DNA of 64,000 nucleotides from Blastobasis lacticolella (GCA_905147135.1 LR990059.1:16329001-16393000), one strand, 5' to 3'. Numbered from the stretch's first letter, positions 35,101 through 45,653 are shown. Notes: a model not told the origin generated them from the letters alone. Program-made: numbers and translations.

Positions 35101-38100
35101 TAATTACAGTGGAGCGACCTTCATGACCGTGCTAGCAGGGGAACCTGACCAGATTGGATAATGGTTACACATTCAGTCGCCTGAATGTGCAGATTTCATC
35201 ACGATGTTTTCCCTCACCGTAAGAGCATCGGTTAGTATTCAACTAATGTTCGTAACTCAGAAAGCAGTCAAGGCCAACCTCCAAGGCCTGGAACAAGGCT
35301 GGACCTCGGGCTTACGAGTCGTATACTCAAACCGCTCGGCCACCGACGCTCCTAGTCAACTGGAGAGTAGTTAATAAAAATTACAAGACGGTATACCAAA
35401 AAAGAAAAAAGGATTACTTAAATACATAAAAGGCAGTATGCCTTTTCACGAGTAGTTCTGATTATTCAGTTCACAGGAAATAAGGATGAGCTTCGGTACC
35501 CTAAGGTTAGTGGATCCCCAGTCCCGCAATGAATCAACTGTTTCGGAGCTATGTACATTAGTTAAACACTAACCGATGATCTAACTGTAAGTTTACCTTA
35601 CATTGTAAGGAGACCTGCACATTTAGGAGACTGAATATATAGCCATGATCCAATCTTGTCAGGTTCCCCTGTTAACAGGGTCACGGAGGTCAGAAGGCAG
35701 TCACTCTACCGTAATTACGTCATTTGCAAAATCCCGGATCATGGTCACGGCGGAGCCAAGGCCCTCGCACACGAGAGCACAACCACGGTCGCGCCTTATT
35801 TTGTAAAAGTAGGCAAGGAGGAGCAATGCAATGCAAGTAGTCTAAAAAGTTACACTAACGATCAAGATTGTACAGTATATTGTTGAAATCCCTGGATTGG
35901 TCGTGGAGGTTAGGCAGCTGCTTCTGGTTGTCCACCATGTTCAGATACATGTTCACCTCCTCAGGGAAGGACTGCTGTGAAATCTCCATGTAATGGCGCC
36001 GCCGCTCCAGCGCCGCCACCAGCTGGCGCGCTGACCCAAGCAGGTCTTCAATGGGCACCTGGATTTATTATTGGACACGTCATGGATCAACCTATTTTGG
36101 TCTATAGGCCTTCGCTAATGAGCACCAATGCACCCTGGCCTAGGCTTGTACCGGCAAGCATCCACCTGCTGCCATTAGCAACCTGGCCGGCCCCCATTGA
36201 AGAACTCGTTTACCCCAGCGGCTGTCGGTTCGTCGGCATATATGGCTAGCTCACGGCTATAATTAATATTAGTCCTAAATTGGACCAGACAATAACAAGA
36301 TTGAAAATATTACTTGAATCGGTAGGACTTGTTATAAATGGTTCCAAGACAAAATTAATAATCAGAGATCCATCCAACTCACCTAACGGGACTGCTCCTA
36401 GCAGTGTCTATCTAGGGGGAGGGTCAATCCAACCCGTGAAGGAAATAAAATATTTAGGGACGTATCTCACAGCATCCCACGACGGACGAAATTGTATAAA
36501 ACACAGGTGTGATAAAACCGTCACAAACTCCAAAATGGTAAACGCGTTTATAAAAAACAACAGACTGGAATGGAAAATCACAAGACTAAACTACAAAATG
36601 GTCATATGCCCTACGATGACCTACGGTTTGAACGTGGCGTCCCAAACAAACTACGACGATACGAAAGATACACCTTGGGAGGTATGTTAAATCTATCCAG
36701 AGAAAAACCCGAAGAAAATATGGCAGATTTTAAGATGGAAAAACTATAACTAAAATAATAAAAGTACGGAGGCTGACATACTACGGCCACACAATAAGGC
36801 ACGAGAACCCACATATACTACAGGCAGCCCTACAACACTCAGAAACTAAGCGTAAAGTTGGTCGACCTATATTTACCTGGGACGACTCGCTGAACCACGA
36901 TATAGATAATTATACAACGAAGTCGAAAGAAGACTCGCAGGTGATGGCAGGTAATAGGAGTGAAATGAAAAACGAAGCCGGAAAAAAATGTACCAAGCAC
37001 CGGAGACAGATTCCGAATCGGAGGTAGAGAGCCCACACAACACAACGACGGGCATTGGAGAAAACGGACAAGATCGACCATGAGTAGTAACAAGTGTCAA
37101 GCAGATGATATCGTTGAAGCTATGCAGATTAATTATTACAACACGCCGAAGGAAAGAAGGCACCACTTGCGCAAAGTTTATGGTAGGTTGCTTACGATTG
37201 GACATCGTGGGAAAGGCCACCAGGAACATGACATCAAGAACACCCAACACCGAAGACAAAACAAAACAAGTACAGATCAAGCGAACAACCACAGCAGTCT
37301 TTACCATCCTTCTTTATTATATTACACAAAAAGTATAGTATCTATCCTCCATCAAACTGACTCGATGATAGTATTCTTGTCGGCTCCAAATTCTTTCGCT
37401 CCCATCCTGACTGCAACAGCCCTACACTCCCCTTCGCATTTACGTACGCACTGGTATGTAGCGCAAATCAGTGGAGGACGAGGTCTGGTGTCGCCTAAAA
37501 TCAACAACTCCCACGTCTGATGCTGTATCCGGAGCAAACCAGCTCTTTGGGTGAAAACCGTGACAACCACTGGGCTTGGTTGCTAAAAATACAAGTACAG
37601 ACGACGGAACCACCGATGATGGCGACGCCGTACCCGGTTCTTGCTGATATGATCTACATACATCCTTGCAGAAGCATTTCTGGCTGGTGTTGTACCTGAA
37701 CTGAACTGAACGGAACGGAACTACTGGACCTAGGCGTCCTCCAGCCAATGCATTACGGCCCAGGATTTATCATATGTTTTTATTATTTTATTTTGCTACT
37801 ATGGACCCGGCGCGACTTCGTTCGTGTACACCTATTTTACCCACCTACCCTTTTTTCTTGTTTATAAACCGTCCCTTTGAATCCCTCTATCTATTGCTAA
37901 AAACCGCATAAAAATCCGTTGCGTAGTTCAAAAGGTTAGTGTTTTTACAATACAATTATTCTATTGTATTCTATGGTATTCGGACTTTTTGGTATTGAAG
38001 ATGACCATAGGATATGGTCACGTACAGCGTAAGCACCATAGGTAAATGGGAAATAGGTGCCTAAACTTGCTCGTACCAAAAAAGAAGTCCCGCTGGAGAC

Positions 38101-40639
38101 CCAAGAAGCGATCGATTGCCGAGTCGGATGCGGGAGCCACCGGATTCCGTCGTGAGGATGCCGAAGATCAGGTAAAGTGGAGAAGAAAGAGCGGCAAAAA
38201 AGGCAGAAGTCGGGATCACCCACTTGCATGATGATGAAAGGCTAGGGTTTTATTTAAAGAACGATGCCGCCAAGGATAGAGCATGCCTGTCTAGAATGAG
38301 CCGATTATAATGATGAGGGCAAACACTAGCAGGTAACGTGATCCATTTTTGGCGGTGAAGGATAAGGATAACCTTCTCACCATCTTCGCTTGCCGCCAAT
38401 GTTGGCAAGCGAAGATGGTGAGAAGGTAGAAAAGGGTAATTACCCACCTGGCCGGGTGTTGTGACCAGGGGACCAAGGGTCCGACAGTTGATCGTCGGAA
38501 GTTGTATATATGCCGTGGAAGTTGGCACATTTCTCTAGCGCGATGTAGGATTGTTAGCGCCATCTATGTGCGAATGCTTGCCAACCTTGTGTTCGTGTAC
38601 TCGTAATGTGAGTCTCGTTGAGTTTCCCTAGTGGAGCGATAGATGTCGCTACAGTACTCCCCCCGGAGACTGGAGGTCGATACCGAAGCGAGAAACGCTG
38701 AAGCTGACGTATGAAGCGTAATCAGTCTGGCGATGCGGTGAGCAATGGCGTAGCTCTGGCGTGAGGTTGCGCTGTGAGCTGTGCCGAAGCGATGCTGTTC
38801 CCAAGTCTGCAGTGAGTCGAGACTGGGTGGGGACAGTGAGATGCCGCAGGTGAACGACCAGGAAGCACGCGTTGTGCCGACTATGGTCAAGGCTGTGACT
38901 GCTGTGTGCGGGAGTCAGGTAGGGAAGACGTAAGGATCACGTCGGGGTCACCACTTTGGCGGTGAAGGATAAGATAGCCGCCAATGTTGGCAAGCGAAGA
39001 TGGTGAGAAGGTAGAAAAGGGTAATTACCCACCTGGCCGGGTGTTGTGACCAGGGGACCAAGGGTCCGACAGTTGATCGTCGGAAGTTGTATATATGCCG
39101 TGGAAGTTGGCACATTTCTCTAGCGCGATGTAGGATTGTTAGCGCCATCTATGTGCGAATGCTTGCCAACCTTGTGTTCGTGTACTCGTAATGTGAGTCT
39201 CGTTGAGTTTCCCTAGTGGAGCGATAGATGTCGCTACACATTCCTTAATCGTACGCATTATAAAGGTGGAGTCAAAGCGATTTGGGCGGATAGTTGAAAT
39301 ATTATAAAAAAACCAAGTCCGCCCAGATCACGTTTCCCATGTCGGAAAGGGGCCGGCGGAATGAGGTCGTGCAACTGCTTTGCAAACTCTCCTAAATACA
39401 ACTTGTAGAAGACCGACAGATGCGCAACCATACGCCGACGCTAAGGTGTTCCGAGCCATACTCACCCCAGTGGGATGTATCCCAGAGACGGAGACCCGCT
39501 GGAAGGGCACCTCGACGTTGACCTGGTGGCTGGTGTTGGCGATGCCGCGCGTGCGCTCGCTCGTGTGCCCCGGCCCGCGGATGTAGGTGCGCGTGTGCGC
39601 GCGCAGGTAGTGCTTCGTCTCGCTGGCATGGTTAGGTTAGGGTTTAGCCTTACGGTGACGAAAAATATCGTGAAGAAACTTGCATATTTAGGCGACTGAA
39701 TGTGTAACCTTGATCCAATCTGGTTAGGTCGCATTGTTAACAGGGTCACGGGGGTCAGATGGCAGTTGTTCGGCTTTAATCACCTGATCTGCCTAGTCCT
39801 GGATCATGGTCAAGACGGGACCTCGGGCCCTCACGCGAGCACAATCGAGATATTGACGTAAAGATAGATAGGGTTTAGGCTTCTTTTCCACCAAAAACCA
39901 GGTTTGTTCTCTCTGCCAGAGATGTGCGTGGACGTATTGATGAGCAACAGTTAGCATCTGTTATAATACTCATAGCTTAGCTTGTGAAGATGAGTACAAC
40001 AAAGTTATGATTTTTAGTGAAGAGATGCTGCGGGTACGAGCTAAGGATGTGGGCCAGAATGGGAGCATGGGGTGGTGTAGCAGGATGAGTATCATGTGCA
40101 TAATATCGGGTGGAGTTATCGTCATCATCAGCCTCCGCAGTGCCTCCTGTAGATACATAGACCTCCCCCAAATATGTCAAAATCTTTGGCCTCTCCTAAA
40201 ACGCCACTTTATCGGTCCGTTTTGCCAATCCAGTCACCGCTAGCCATTTTGCGTAAACAGATCGTCCCATCAGGCCAAGAGATGTCCGTTATAATTACGT
40301 TTGCCCGATAGTGGTCTTCACTCAAGAACACGTCTACCCCAGCAGGTTTAGAGTTTCTTTATTTCTCTTCTATAATCTACTTTAGTCTTTGAAGCAGGAC
40401 CTCGGGCCCTCGCACGCAGCACAGCTGGCATTGACACCAAGATGATGATGAGGACCTACTTTAGCCATTGAATGTTAAATTAATAGTATTCTGTAATGCA
40501 AGTTATTGCATAATAATGCGCAACAAAATGTAGCGCCGGAAATGTAGGGCATCAGACTCTCTGGTGGACATCTAAGCTATGTTAGTACTTACTTCCTGGA
40601 CCGTGTCCATTTTTTATATTCCTTGTAAGTCCCAAACAT
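23013..40639 (-). CDS. AMPD: AMP deaminase, copy A, complete, 16 exons
   Basis: Deaminates AMP to IMP and NH3 in the cytosolic purine nucleotide cycle (family knowledge). Exons from 5': 40593-40639, 39466-39622, 35860-36058, 34013-34123, 32867-32959, 31706-31910, 30357-30482, 29493-29691, 27557-27688, 26644-26807, 26246-26369, 25828-25994, 25033-25153, 24284-24457, 23493-23603, 23013-23180. Phases all agree: 2298 nt, 765 residues, within the family range. Landmarks: KSFCYRRL (271-278), zinc-binding HIH (318, 320) in [25 protein letters not shown] (587-592; zinc His and catalytic Glu), [16 protein letters not shown] (662-666; catalytic Asp pair) and [12 protein letters not shown] near the end. 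All expected catalytic residues are present. The N-terminal regulatory part is weakly conserved, and the 34013-34123 and 35860-36058 junction is the least certain. It lies 3' of copy B in the same orientation. Confidence 0.9.
23604..24283. other. AMP deaminase A intron 14
   Basis: 23900-24060 holds a dispersed repeat ('ttttacggggtcggcagcgc' ... 'caggcaggccgtaagtttgt') shared with 32690-32790 and, degenerate, 55010-55160. Family not assigned. Confidence 0.45.
24284..24457 (-). CDS. AMPD: AMP deaminase A exon 14: STDDP active-site exon
   Basis: 58 codons containing [20 protein letters not shown] and [13 protein letters not shown]. It differs from the same exon of copy B at about 8 of 58 positions, all outside the STDDP core. 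Confidence 0.93.
24458..25032. other. AMP deaminase A intron 13
   Basis: AT-rich, with an ATAAATAAATAAATG tract near 24800 and short repeat relics. No coding sequence seen. Confidence 0.4.
25033..25153 (-). CDS. AMPD: AMP deaminase A exon 13: HCGEAG active-site exon
   Basis: 40 codons: [18 protein letters not shown] and [12 protein letters not shown]. It holds the third zinc-ligand His and the catalytic Glu. Borders are CAG|G and AAG|GTGAGT. Confidence 0.93.
25154..25827. other. AMP deaminase A intron 12
   Basis: No gene, tRNA-like head or inverted repeat recognised. Confidence 0.4.
26808..27556. repeat. AMP deaminase A intron 9 with poly(G) tract and dispersed repeat
   Basis: An 18-base G run sits at about 26957-26974, followed by 'gggggttcaaacccccctga', itself a palindrome (ggggGTTCAAACcccc-type). 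The block to about 27215 looks like a repeat of unknown class. 27380-27500 has CTTACTTACTTACTT. Confidence 0.4.
27689..28595. other. AMP deaminase A intron 8, distal part
   Basis: 27740-27860 is a small open stretch on the minus strand without recognisable homology. The rest is AT-rich. Confidence 0.35.
28596..28700 (-). mobile_element. Family 1 SINE fragment
   Basis: Reverse fragment ('cttgaccatggtccaggata', 'gatcaggtaattatagtaca'), breaking off near 28700. Confidence 0.55.
29208..29470. mobile_element. Foldback MITE with ~107-bp arms, next to AMP deaminase A exon 8
   Basis: The left arm (29208-~29318) and right arm (~29365-29470) are near-perfect inverted copies: 'acattccttaattcagtaac' / 'gttactgaatttaggaatgt', and 'ggaatgtattgctcatagaa' / 'ttctatgagcaatacattcc'. 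Only ~45 bp separates them. Single-arm relatives are near 16045 and 34250. Confidence 0.9.
29493..29691 (-). CDS. AMPD: AMP deaminase A exon 8: zinc-binding HxH
   Basis: 66 full codons starting [14 protein letters not shown], with donor GCG|GTGAGG. Copy B has an intron inside the homologous region (before VVTLQK, at 63461), which is absent here. A foldback MITE ends 23 bp downstream of this donor. Confidence 0.92.
29770..30300 (-). mobile_element. Family 1 SINE split by a MITE, AMP deaminase A intron 7
   Basis: SINE parts are 29770-29842 and 30034-30300 (box B complement 'gagttcgaacccggaacatc' near 30235). The body is interrupted exactly by the inverted-repeat element at 29843-30033. Confidence 0.8.
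29843..30033. mobile_element. MITE with ~65-bp arms inserted in the SINE
   Basis: Terminal repeats GAGGGCCTAGTGTGA...(A/T)TTCCGCTTCGATTTTAC, then 'tatcgcgtttgcgtttacgt', mirrored on the right. The centre is 'tatagcgccgcctagtggta'. TCGCC lies on both sides and may be the target duplication. Confidence 0.88.
30483..31424. repeat. AMP deaminase A intron 6, repeat-rich
   Basis: 30770-30965 (plus) is the 3' end of a non-LTR retrotransposon with frameshifts, matching 17418-17535. 31190-31345 is a reverse copy of a dispersed repeat also at about 42580-42700 and 48530-48660 ('aaccgcaggtgcgttgtcac'). Confidence 0.5.
31420..31677 (-). mobile_element. C-terminal relic of an RTE-type reverse transcriptase ORF
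   Basis: The minus frame reads [20 protein letters not shown] and [20 protein letters not shown], the conserved RTE C-terminal region (compare RLRWYGHVLRRPANYVGNRC in the element at 43832-45653). A GATAATGATGA end follows. It lies right beside exon 6 of copy A. Confidence 0.75.
31935..32285 (-). mobile_element. Family 1 SINE, near full length, AMP deaminase A intron 5
   Basis: Reverse copy: 'atcatcatcttgacgttaat' at the left and box B complement 'ggattcgaacccggtacctc' near 32230. Confidence 0.8.
32960..34012. other. AMP deaminase A intron 4
   Basis: AT-rich. No repeat family or coding sequence that I can name. Confidence 0.4.
34144..34245 (-). mobile_element. Family 1 SINE fragment just upstream of AMP deaminase A exon 4
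   Basis: The tail end of the SINE begins ~20 bp from the exon 4 acceptor (34123) and is cut at about 34245, where a foldback-family arm (34248-34410) begins. Confidence 0.65.
34410..34925. repeat. Degenerate repeats with TTGTATGGCAG core
   Basis: The word 'gatgt(c)ttttgtatggcag' or a close variant occurs near 34440, 34481, 34540 and 34881, within a ~500-bp stretch of intron 3. Spacing is irregular. It may be a decayed minisatellite or part of one transposon. Confidence 0.4.
35008..35353 (-). mobile_element. Family 1 SINE, full length with 15-bp target duplication
   Basis: Flanked by exact AGTCAACTGGAGAGT (34993-35007 and 35354-35368). The left end is the (GAT)n tail complement and the right end the head complement 'ccgctcggccaccgacgct'. 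This and 46167-46533 define the element at ~350 bp. Confidence 0.93.
35505..35800 (+). mobile_element. Family 1 SINE, degraded, AMP deaminase A intron 3
   Basis: Forward copy lacking a clean head. Body from 'gagctatgtacattagttaa' to 'cacgagagcacaaccacggt'. Ends 60 bp from exon 3. Confidence 0.65.
36250..37100 (+). pseudogene. Decayed reverse transcriptase relic in AMP deaminase A intron 2
   Basis: Frame 36280-36690 contains [17 protein letters not shown] and [14 protein letters not shown], reverse transcriptase motifs just after the catalytic region, then [18 protein letters not shown]. After a frameshift, [22 protein letters not shown] and [21 protein letters not shown] sequence follows (about 36790-36900). 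The YADD core and upstream domains are absent. Clade uncertain. Confidence 0.65.
37101..37945. other. Unassigned stretch in AMP deaminase A intron 2
   Basis: A 146-codon plus-strand frame (37080-37520) begins in the tail of the reverse transcriptase relic and has no recognisable domain. 37400-37750 is GC-richer with no clear repeat borders. Confidence 0.3.
38030..38235 (+). mobile_element. C-terminal relic of an RTE-type retrotransposon
   Basis: Frame 38046-38231 has [28 protein letters not shown] and DQVKWRRKS, matching the 31420-31677 relic in the opposite orientation. Ends in a short GATGATGA. Confidence 0.7.
38350..39238. mobile_element. TRIM-like element: two ~254-bp direct terminal repeats around ~0.3 kb, AMP deaminase A intron 2
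   Basis: 38400-38653 and 38985-39238 are near-identical direct repeats, both starting TGTTGGCAAGC and ending GTCGCTACA (TG...CA ends as in LTRs). Similarity extends further 5' ('ttggcggtgaaggataag' at ~38350 and ~38955). The internal ~300 bp has no credible ORF. CATT on both outer sides may be a target duplication. Size and form fit a terminal-repeat retrotransposon in miniature. Confidence 0.6.
39640..39862 (+). mobile_element. Family 1 SINE, 5' truncated, abutting AMP deaminase A exon 2
   Basis: Starts within 20 bp of the exon 2 acceptor (39622) and runs from the mid-body to the tail ('gagatattgacgtaaagata'). Head missing. Confidence 0.65.
40398..40452 (+). mobile_element. Family 1 SINE tail fragment
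   Basis: 'gacctcgggccctcgcacgc' to 'caccaagatgatgatga'; about 140 bp downstream of the AMP deaminase A first coding exon. Confidence 0.6.
40593..40639 (-). CDS. AMPD: AMP deaminase A first coding exon
   Basis: ATG at 40637-40639 (context ggcaaaATG, A at -3), with an in-frame TGA four codons upstream. Encodes [15 protein letters not shown] and ends AA|GTAAGT in phase 2, the phase needed by the acceptor at 39622. Another ATG 29 bp downstream (40610-40612) gives the wrong phase. An AG at the complement of about 40658 could end a 5' UTR intron. Confidence 0.6.
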
Positions 40640-41959
40640 TTTGCCGAGTCAAACTCTGCAACTCATGTTATTTTCAGACTATTTTCACTAATGTTCTGCA
40701 CAACTCTGTAATTTATCCCATTTTTAGCCGCCAGATAAAAAATTACACGGTGAAGTGACATTTTAGGACGTGTGTCAATGTAGATTCCGTCATTCGTGTT
40801 TGTAAAATATTACAGGCAAAGACACAGCATTCCTTTAATCCAGAGGTCTACCAAGCGGTCACAGTCTTATAGCACAGAGAAAGGAGGATTTTCATCCTCA
40901 GTCTCCATGATCAGGGGCGGCGCCGACTCCGTAGGAGCTCAGACGCTAGAGCACCTACGAGCGGTAGAAGAGGGTGCTGGGAACCCACGAGCCCATCAAA
41001 ACAAAATTAAAGTCAGTAATTCTTTTTAATTGGTTTTGGTTAACTCAAACAAAATACATATAAAAATTATATGAATTAAACCGGCGCGCGGCAACTGCAG
41101 GCAGCAGCCGCGACTATTTTTGGCTATTAACGCCAGGAGCGTCAACTCCGTGAGAGCTCGGGAGTTCCATCACGCATGAAAGTTGGTTAAGTTTTCCACT
41201 GCTCCATGGGGTGGGGGATTTGGGAAAGCGTCGCTTTGGCGTGTGGAGGGGCATTTGTCTTTTTGCTGCCAGAGCAAAATTGCATTGCCTTGATAGGCAA
41301 TGCAATCTCAATATCGCGCTGGTACTTTTCATAAGGTAGCCAGATTGCCTTTTGCCTACAGTATGTCATAAAAGAAACATTGGGTTAGTTTATTCTTACC
41401 GTTATATGTTGACACTACGGGAAAATGAAAAACGTGAATTTTGGATTTAACCATTTTTATTACACACTATAAAAATTAACGTGATAATGAAAAAAGTATT
41501 TGTTCAATGACAATAAATGATTCTTATGGTTGATCCCCCTATGGCCGATCTATTCTATTGATTAATTTTATTCTTTTCTGCTAACTACTCTTATATTACA
41601 ATAAAAACATTTGTGAACAATCACGGGACCCCGCTTACAAGACCTTAGATCCTAATGCTGCCGTGTTTTTTAGTTACAGAAAGTTATACTAGAGACGGCC
41701 TCTTCAAACTAACTATGGGGGCTTTGAAGTCGGGAGGTGGGGGGGTCACCGGACCGGCTGTCGCAGGCTGGCTCTGGTACCCTGGAGCATGCAGCGCCTG
41801 CAACCATACGTGAAGAAAATTATTCCACTTACTGTGTGTTCATCCCTTCGTCGGCTCAAAATAAATTTGTTTATATCGGAACAGAATATACCTACTCAAG
41901 TTCAAAGGGGCTAAACCTGAACTGTCTGGGTGGATGTGATTCAGGTAATAACAGAAAAT
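40640..41959. other. Upstream region of AMP deaminase A
   Basis: Presumed promoter and 5' UTR. No TATA box identified. 40890-41010 and 41210-41345 look like repeat fragments ('ggaggggcatttgtcttttt', 'tgccttgataggcaatgcaa', a local inverted repeat at ~41283-41305). Confidence 0.4.
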
Positions 41960-42174
41960 TCACTGCTATCTAACCTCCGCGACCCTGTTAACAGGTTAAC
42001 CTGACCAGATCGATGGATCACGGTTACACATTTAGTAGCCAGAATGTGCATGTTTCATTACGATGTTTATTGGTACATTACTCAAAAAGGGTCATGTACA
42101 TGGCTGCACTGGGGTTCGAACCCGGTACCTTGGGGTAAGAAACGGACACTTTAATCACTAGGCCACTGACGCTC
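41960..42174 (-). mobile_element. Family 1 SINE, partial
   Basis: Reverse copy with diverged head ('cactaggccactgacgctc'). The tail end is missing. Confidence 0.65.
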
Positions 42175-43564
42175 TTTTTTTGACGCATTTTAACCTTGAA
42201 GATTATGACAATATCCTCTATTGATGTAAAGGCGGCTCGATAAGTCCAGCAGTGGACTCTATAGGCTCTAATTGACGATGATGAATGATAATTTCTTTCA
42301 ACCGTACCACGTTCACTTTATCAACTGTACCACGTACGTACCGTGACGTGTGTCCTAAAACCAATGGACCCTGGGGCGTGTACGACGCGGTGATAAGTGT
42401 GAATTCATACGCAAATGGCTGTCAGGTTACTCTGCTCTGATAGCGCCATTCAGGTATTTCAGGGTGATCTATTTATTTATTTATTTTATTTGCCAACAGA
42501 TTTACACTTTTTGTCACATATATCAACGTTAAGGGACTTCCAATTATTCAACCTATTGCAATAGGTACCCTCTCAGACCGTCTATCGCCTGATGGTAAGT
42601 GGTAACTGGCTCCCATAACATGTACAATTCATACATTTAGGCAGAACCGCAGGTGCGTTGTCACTGTGAGGACTAAGATGAAATGCCTCATGTCTGTAAT
42701 TTCGCTAGATGCAGTAGTGAAAGCTTTGTAGAGTGCGGCAAATCCTTCAGAAACTAGTTCAGGGTGCTTCATTCCGAGTATACACTGGCGTCTAGAGCGT
42801 CTTTCGATAATAGCTTTATTTTTCTTATTAATGAGTAAAATGAAATGAATACTTACTTACAGAGTGCTTCTAAACCATGTGCATTGGCAATCATTTTAGT
42901 TTTTCTCTTTCTACTTACGTCTACTTAATTTTGATTAAAAATGACTGTTCAACGTAATTGAACGAAAAACCAGATGAGTAAAAACTCATCTAAGTAAAAA
43001 CATTATTAGTTCAGTGCAAAAAATAAGCGAACAACTTACCATGCCATAGTATGTAGTAGGGACAGTCAACAGAGTACTGACCTACCCAAAACCAGTATAA
43101 GACGAGCTAGCATCTTTATAGACGCGCACAGCAGCGTTGGCTTCTTTAATACTGGTTTTTGGTAGGTTAACCTGTCTTCTGTGCGTAGATGTGAACACAT
43201 TCATATCCATGTCTCGTGTGGATCATGTCTTAATTATCCACATTGGCTATTATTAACATTATTTACGACTATTAGTTACTTTACTGTATTTTCCGTCATA
43301 AAAAAAATACAATAAGACATCGAACATAGTAAGTAGTGATGTGAAAAATGTTATTACCAAATTATGTTAGTCCTTTGAACTGTACGACTGTACCTTATAG
43401 AATCGGATCCGGGGTACGACTCTGCCGTATCTACGTGTAACAAACGGTCACAACTTTACACACTGTATAAAACCAAATATACAGTCGGGTTATTTTAATG
43501 TGAATCCATATGAAGTCGAGTAAAAAAATATAGTCTTCGTGGCGTCGATATAAAAGGTTGCCCT
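42175..43564. other. Intergenic spacer between the AMP deaminase copies, proximal part
   Basis: 42580-42700 is the dispersed 'aaccgcaggtgcgttgtcac' repeat. 43065-43175 is a small inverted repeat (acctacccaaaaccagtat / atactggtttttggtaggt), probably a MITE. Otherwise AT-rich without genes. Confidence 0.45.
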
Positions 43565-43660
43565 TTGGGGTCCGCCTTGGCCATGATCCAGGATTTGACA
43601 GATCAGGTAATTACAGTAAAGTGACTACTATCTGACCTCCTTGACCCCGTTACCAGACTG
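43565..43660 (-). mobile_element. Family 1 SINE fragment
   Basis: 'gccttggccatgatccagga' to 'tgaccccgttaccag'; both ends lost. Confidence 0.6.
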
Positions 43661-43831
43661 TATAATGGTATTTTTCTTAGTGAGTTGAGAAACATTATAT
43701 TTTGAACTGCGTTTCTAGTGACATTATATATGGCGTATGGTACAACAGTAATACTATTACAATACGCTAATACACTGTATTCGTGTATTAAGCGCATGGT
43801 TTATGGTGTAGCACATCACACGCATGTTTTG

Positions 43832-45633
43832 CCACCAAACGAGCGGTAGCCAGAGCCAGACAAGACCACTTACGTCCTTTGTACGAAAAGTTGGAATCGT
43901 CTGAGGGGCAGAAACTCATCTACAAGTTGGCACGATCGAGGGTCAAAGCGGCACAGGATATTTCCATTTGTCGCTGTGTAAATGACCCTCAAGGTAACCT
44001 GTTATGCGACGACCGCGCGGTAAAGGAGAGATGGCGTTCGTATTTCCACGAGCTACTGAATAAGCAGCATAAAGAGGTGCATCCACCGGACCTCCCTCCA
44101 AATCAAGGACTCGTGCCATCGATAACGCCTGAAGAAGTCAAGGTGGCTCTTCGCCGCATGAAGAATCGGAAAGCCGTCGGACCCGATGGAGTCCCTATTG
44201 AGGCGTGGAAATCGATGGGCTCTCGTGGTGTGAGCATCCTTACCGATATTTATAACCGCATTCTCCTCACCGGGAAGATACCAAACCAATAGAGGCTGAG
44301 TATAATTACCCCAGTCTTTAAAGGTAAGGGTTCAGTGCGGGAGTGTACCAACTACCGCGGTATAAAGGTGATGTCTCACACCATGAAGCTCTTCGAACGC
44401 ATTGTGGACTCTCGAATCCGACGGGAGTGTACAATCTCGGATTGTCAGTATGGGTTCCGGCCGGGTTGTGGGACCATGGACCCCGTATTTGCCCTAAGAA
44501 CTCTCATGGAGGGATACAGATCAAGGAACACGCCCCTGTATTTCCTGTTTCTGGACATGCAGAAGGCCTTTGACTGTGTCCCTCGTGAGATGATCTGGTG
44601 GGCGTTGCGGTCCAAGTCAGTACCTGAGGCCTATATTGACATAATCCGAGACATGTACCGCGATTCCGATTCCATAGTTAGGACTGCTGTTGGCGATACC
44701 AACACTTTCCCGATTACCGTTGGGGTACACCAGGGCTCTGTGCTCAGCCCACTTCTGTTCAACGTGATATTAGACGTACTGTCAGACAGCATCCGAGACT
44801 ATCATGAGGTACCTCCGTGGCTACTCATGTATGCTGACGATATCGCGTTGACAGACTCTGACAAGGGGCGTCTTGTCCAACGGGTGGAAAAGTGGAAGGA
44901 GTCGCTTGAGAACGGCGGTCTGAAGATAAATGTGGCGAAGACAGAGTACATGGCTTGCAACAGTACAGACCCCCTACCCATCCGCATAGGTGAAGAGGAG
45001 GTCAAACGAACGGATCAGGCCAGATACCTGGGGTCAGTACTAAGCGCAACTGGTGACATCGACAGCGACGTCAAAGCCCGAATATCCGCGGCTTGGGCAA
45101 AGTGGCGGGAGGTGACGGCTGTCATTTGTGACCCCAAGATGCCGATGAAACTGAAGGGACAGGTCTACAAGTCCATTATTAGACCTGTTCTCTTATACGG
45201 CAGCGAGACTTGGCCTCTACTAGAGCGACACAAGCAGGAGTTGCGAGTCACGGAAATGAAGATGCTGCGGTGGATGTGTGGGGTTTCCCGCAAAGATCGC
45301 GTGCGGAGCGCCCACATCCGCGGTAGCCTTCGTGTCCGTGACATCGCAGATAAGCTACACGAGTGTCGCCTTCGATGGTATGGCCACGTCTTGCGCAGAC
45401 CGGCAAATTATGTGGGGAACAGATGTCTGGCCATGCCGCCCCCACCAGGCACGAGAAGGAGAGGCCGGCCCAAGAAGCGATGGCTAGACGTCGTTAAGAG
45501 TGACAATCGGGCCAACGGACTCACTATGAAGGATGCCGAAGACCGAGCAAAGTGGACTAGACATAGCAGGAAGGCGGACCCCGGGCACCCGCGTGTAGCG
45601 CGGGGGCGCAACCGGGATTTAACGCCGAGATGA
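43832..45633 (+). pseudogene. RTE reverse transcriptase, 5' truncated, one nonsense codon
   Basis: One frame runs from the 5' junction to the stop at 45631-45633, interrupted only by TAG at 44290-44292, where the family usually has Trp (TGG to TAG, one base). Before it: RRMKNRKAVGPDGVPIEAWK (RT motif 1). After it: NYRGIKVMSHTMKLFERI, YGFRPGCGTMD, FLDMQKAFDCVPREMIWW, GVHQGSVLSPLLFN, the catalytic LMYADDIALT and the C-terminal LRWYGHVLRRPANYVGNRC and RRGRPKKRW. Roughly the last 600 residues of the polyprotein. Not translatable as a whole. Confidence 0.92.
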
Positions 45634-45653
45634 TGATGATGATGATGATGATG
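43832..45653 (+). mobile_element. 5'-truncated RTE-clade retrotransposon with 19-bp target duplication
   Basis: Exact flanking repeats ACATCACACGCATGTTTTG at 43813-43831 and 45654-45672. The endonuclease half is absent. The element ends in 'caaccgggatttaacgccga' and (GATGAT)n. The clean duplication and almost open frame suggest a young insertion. Confidence 0.93.

Noticed and set aside
37080..37520. 146-codon open frame as a gene
   Set aside because: It begins in a reverse transcriptase relic, has low-complexity content and no conserved motif.
40593..40612. Alternative AMP deaminase A start at ATG 40610-40612
   Set aside because: It gives a phase 0 donor that does not fit the phase 2 acceptor at 39622, while the upstream ATG at 40637 does.
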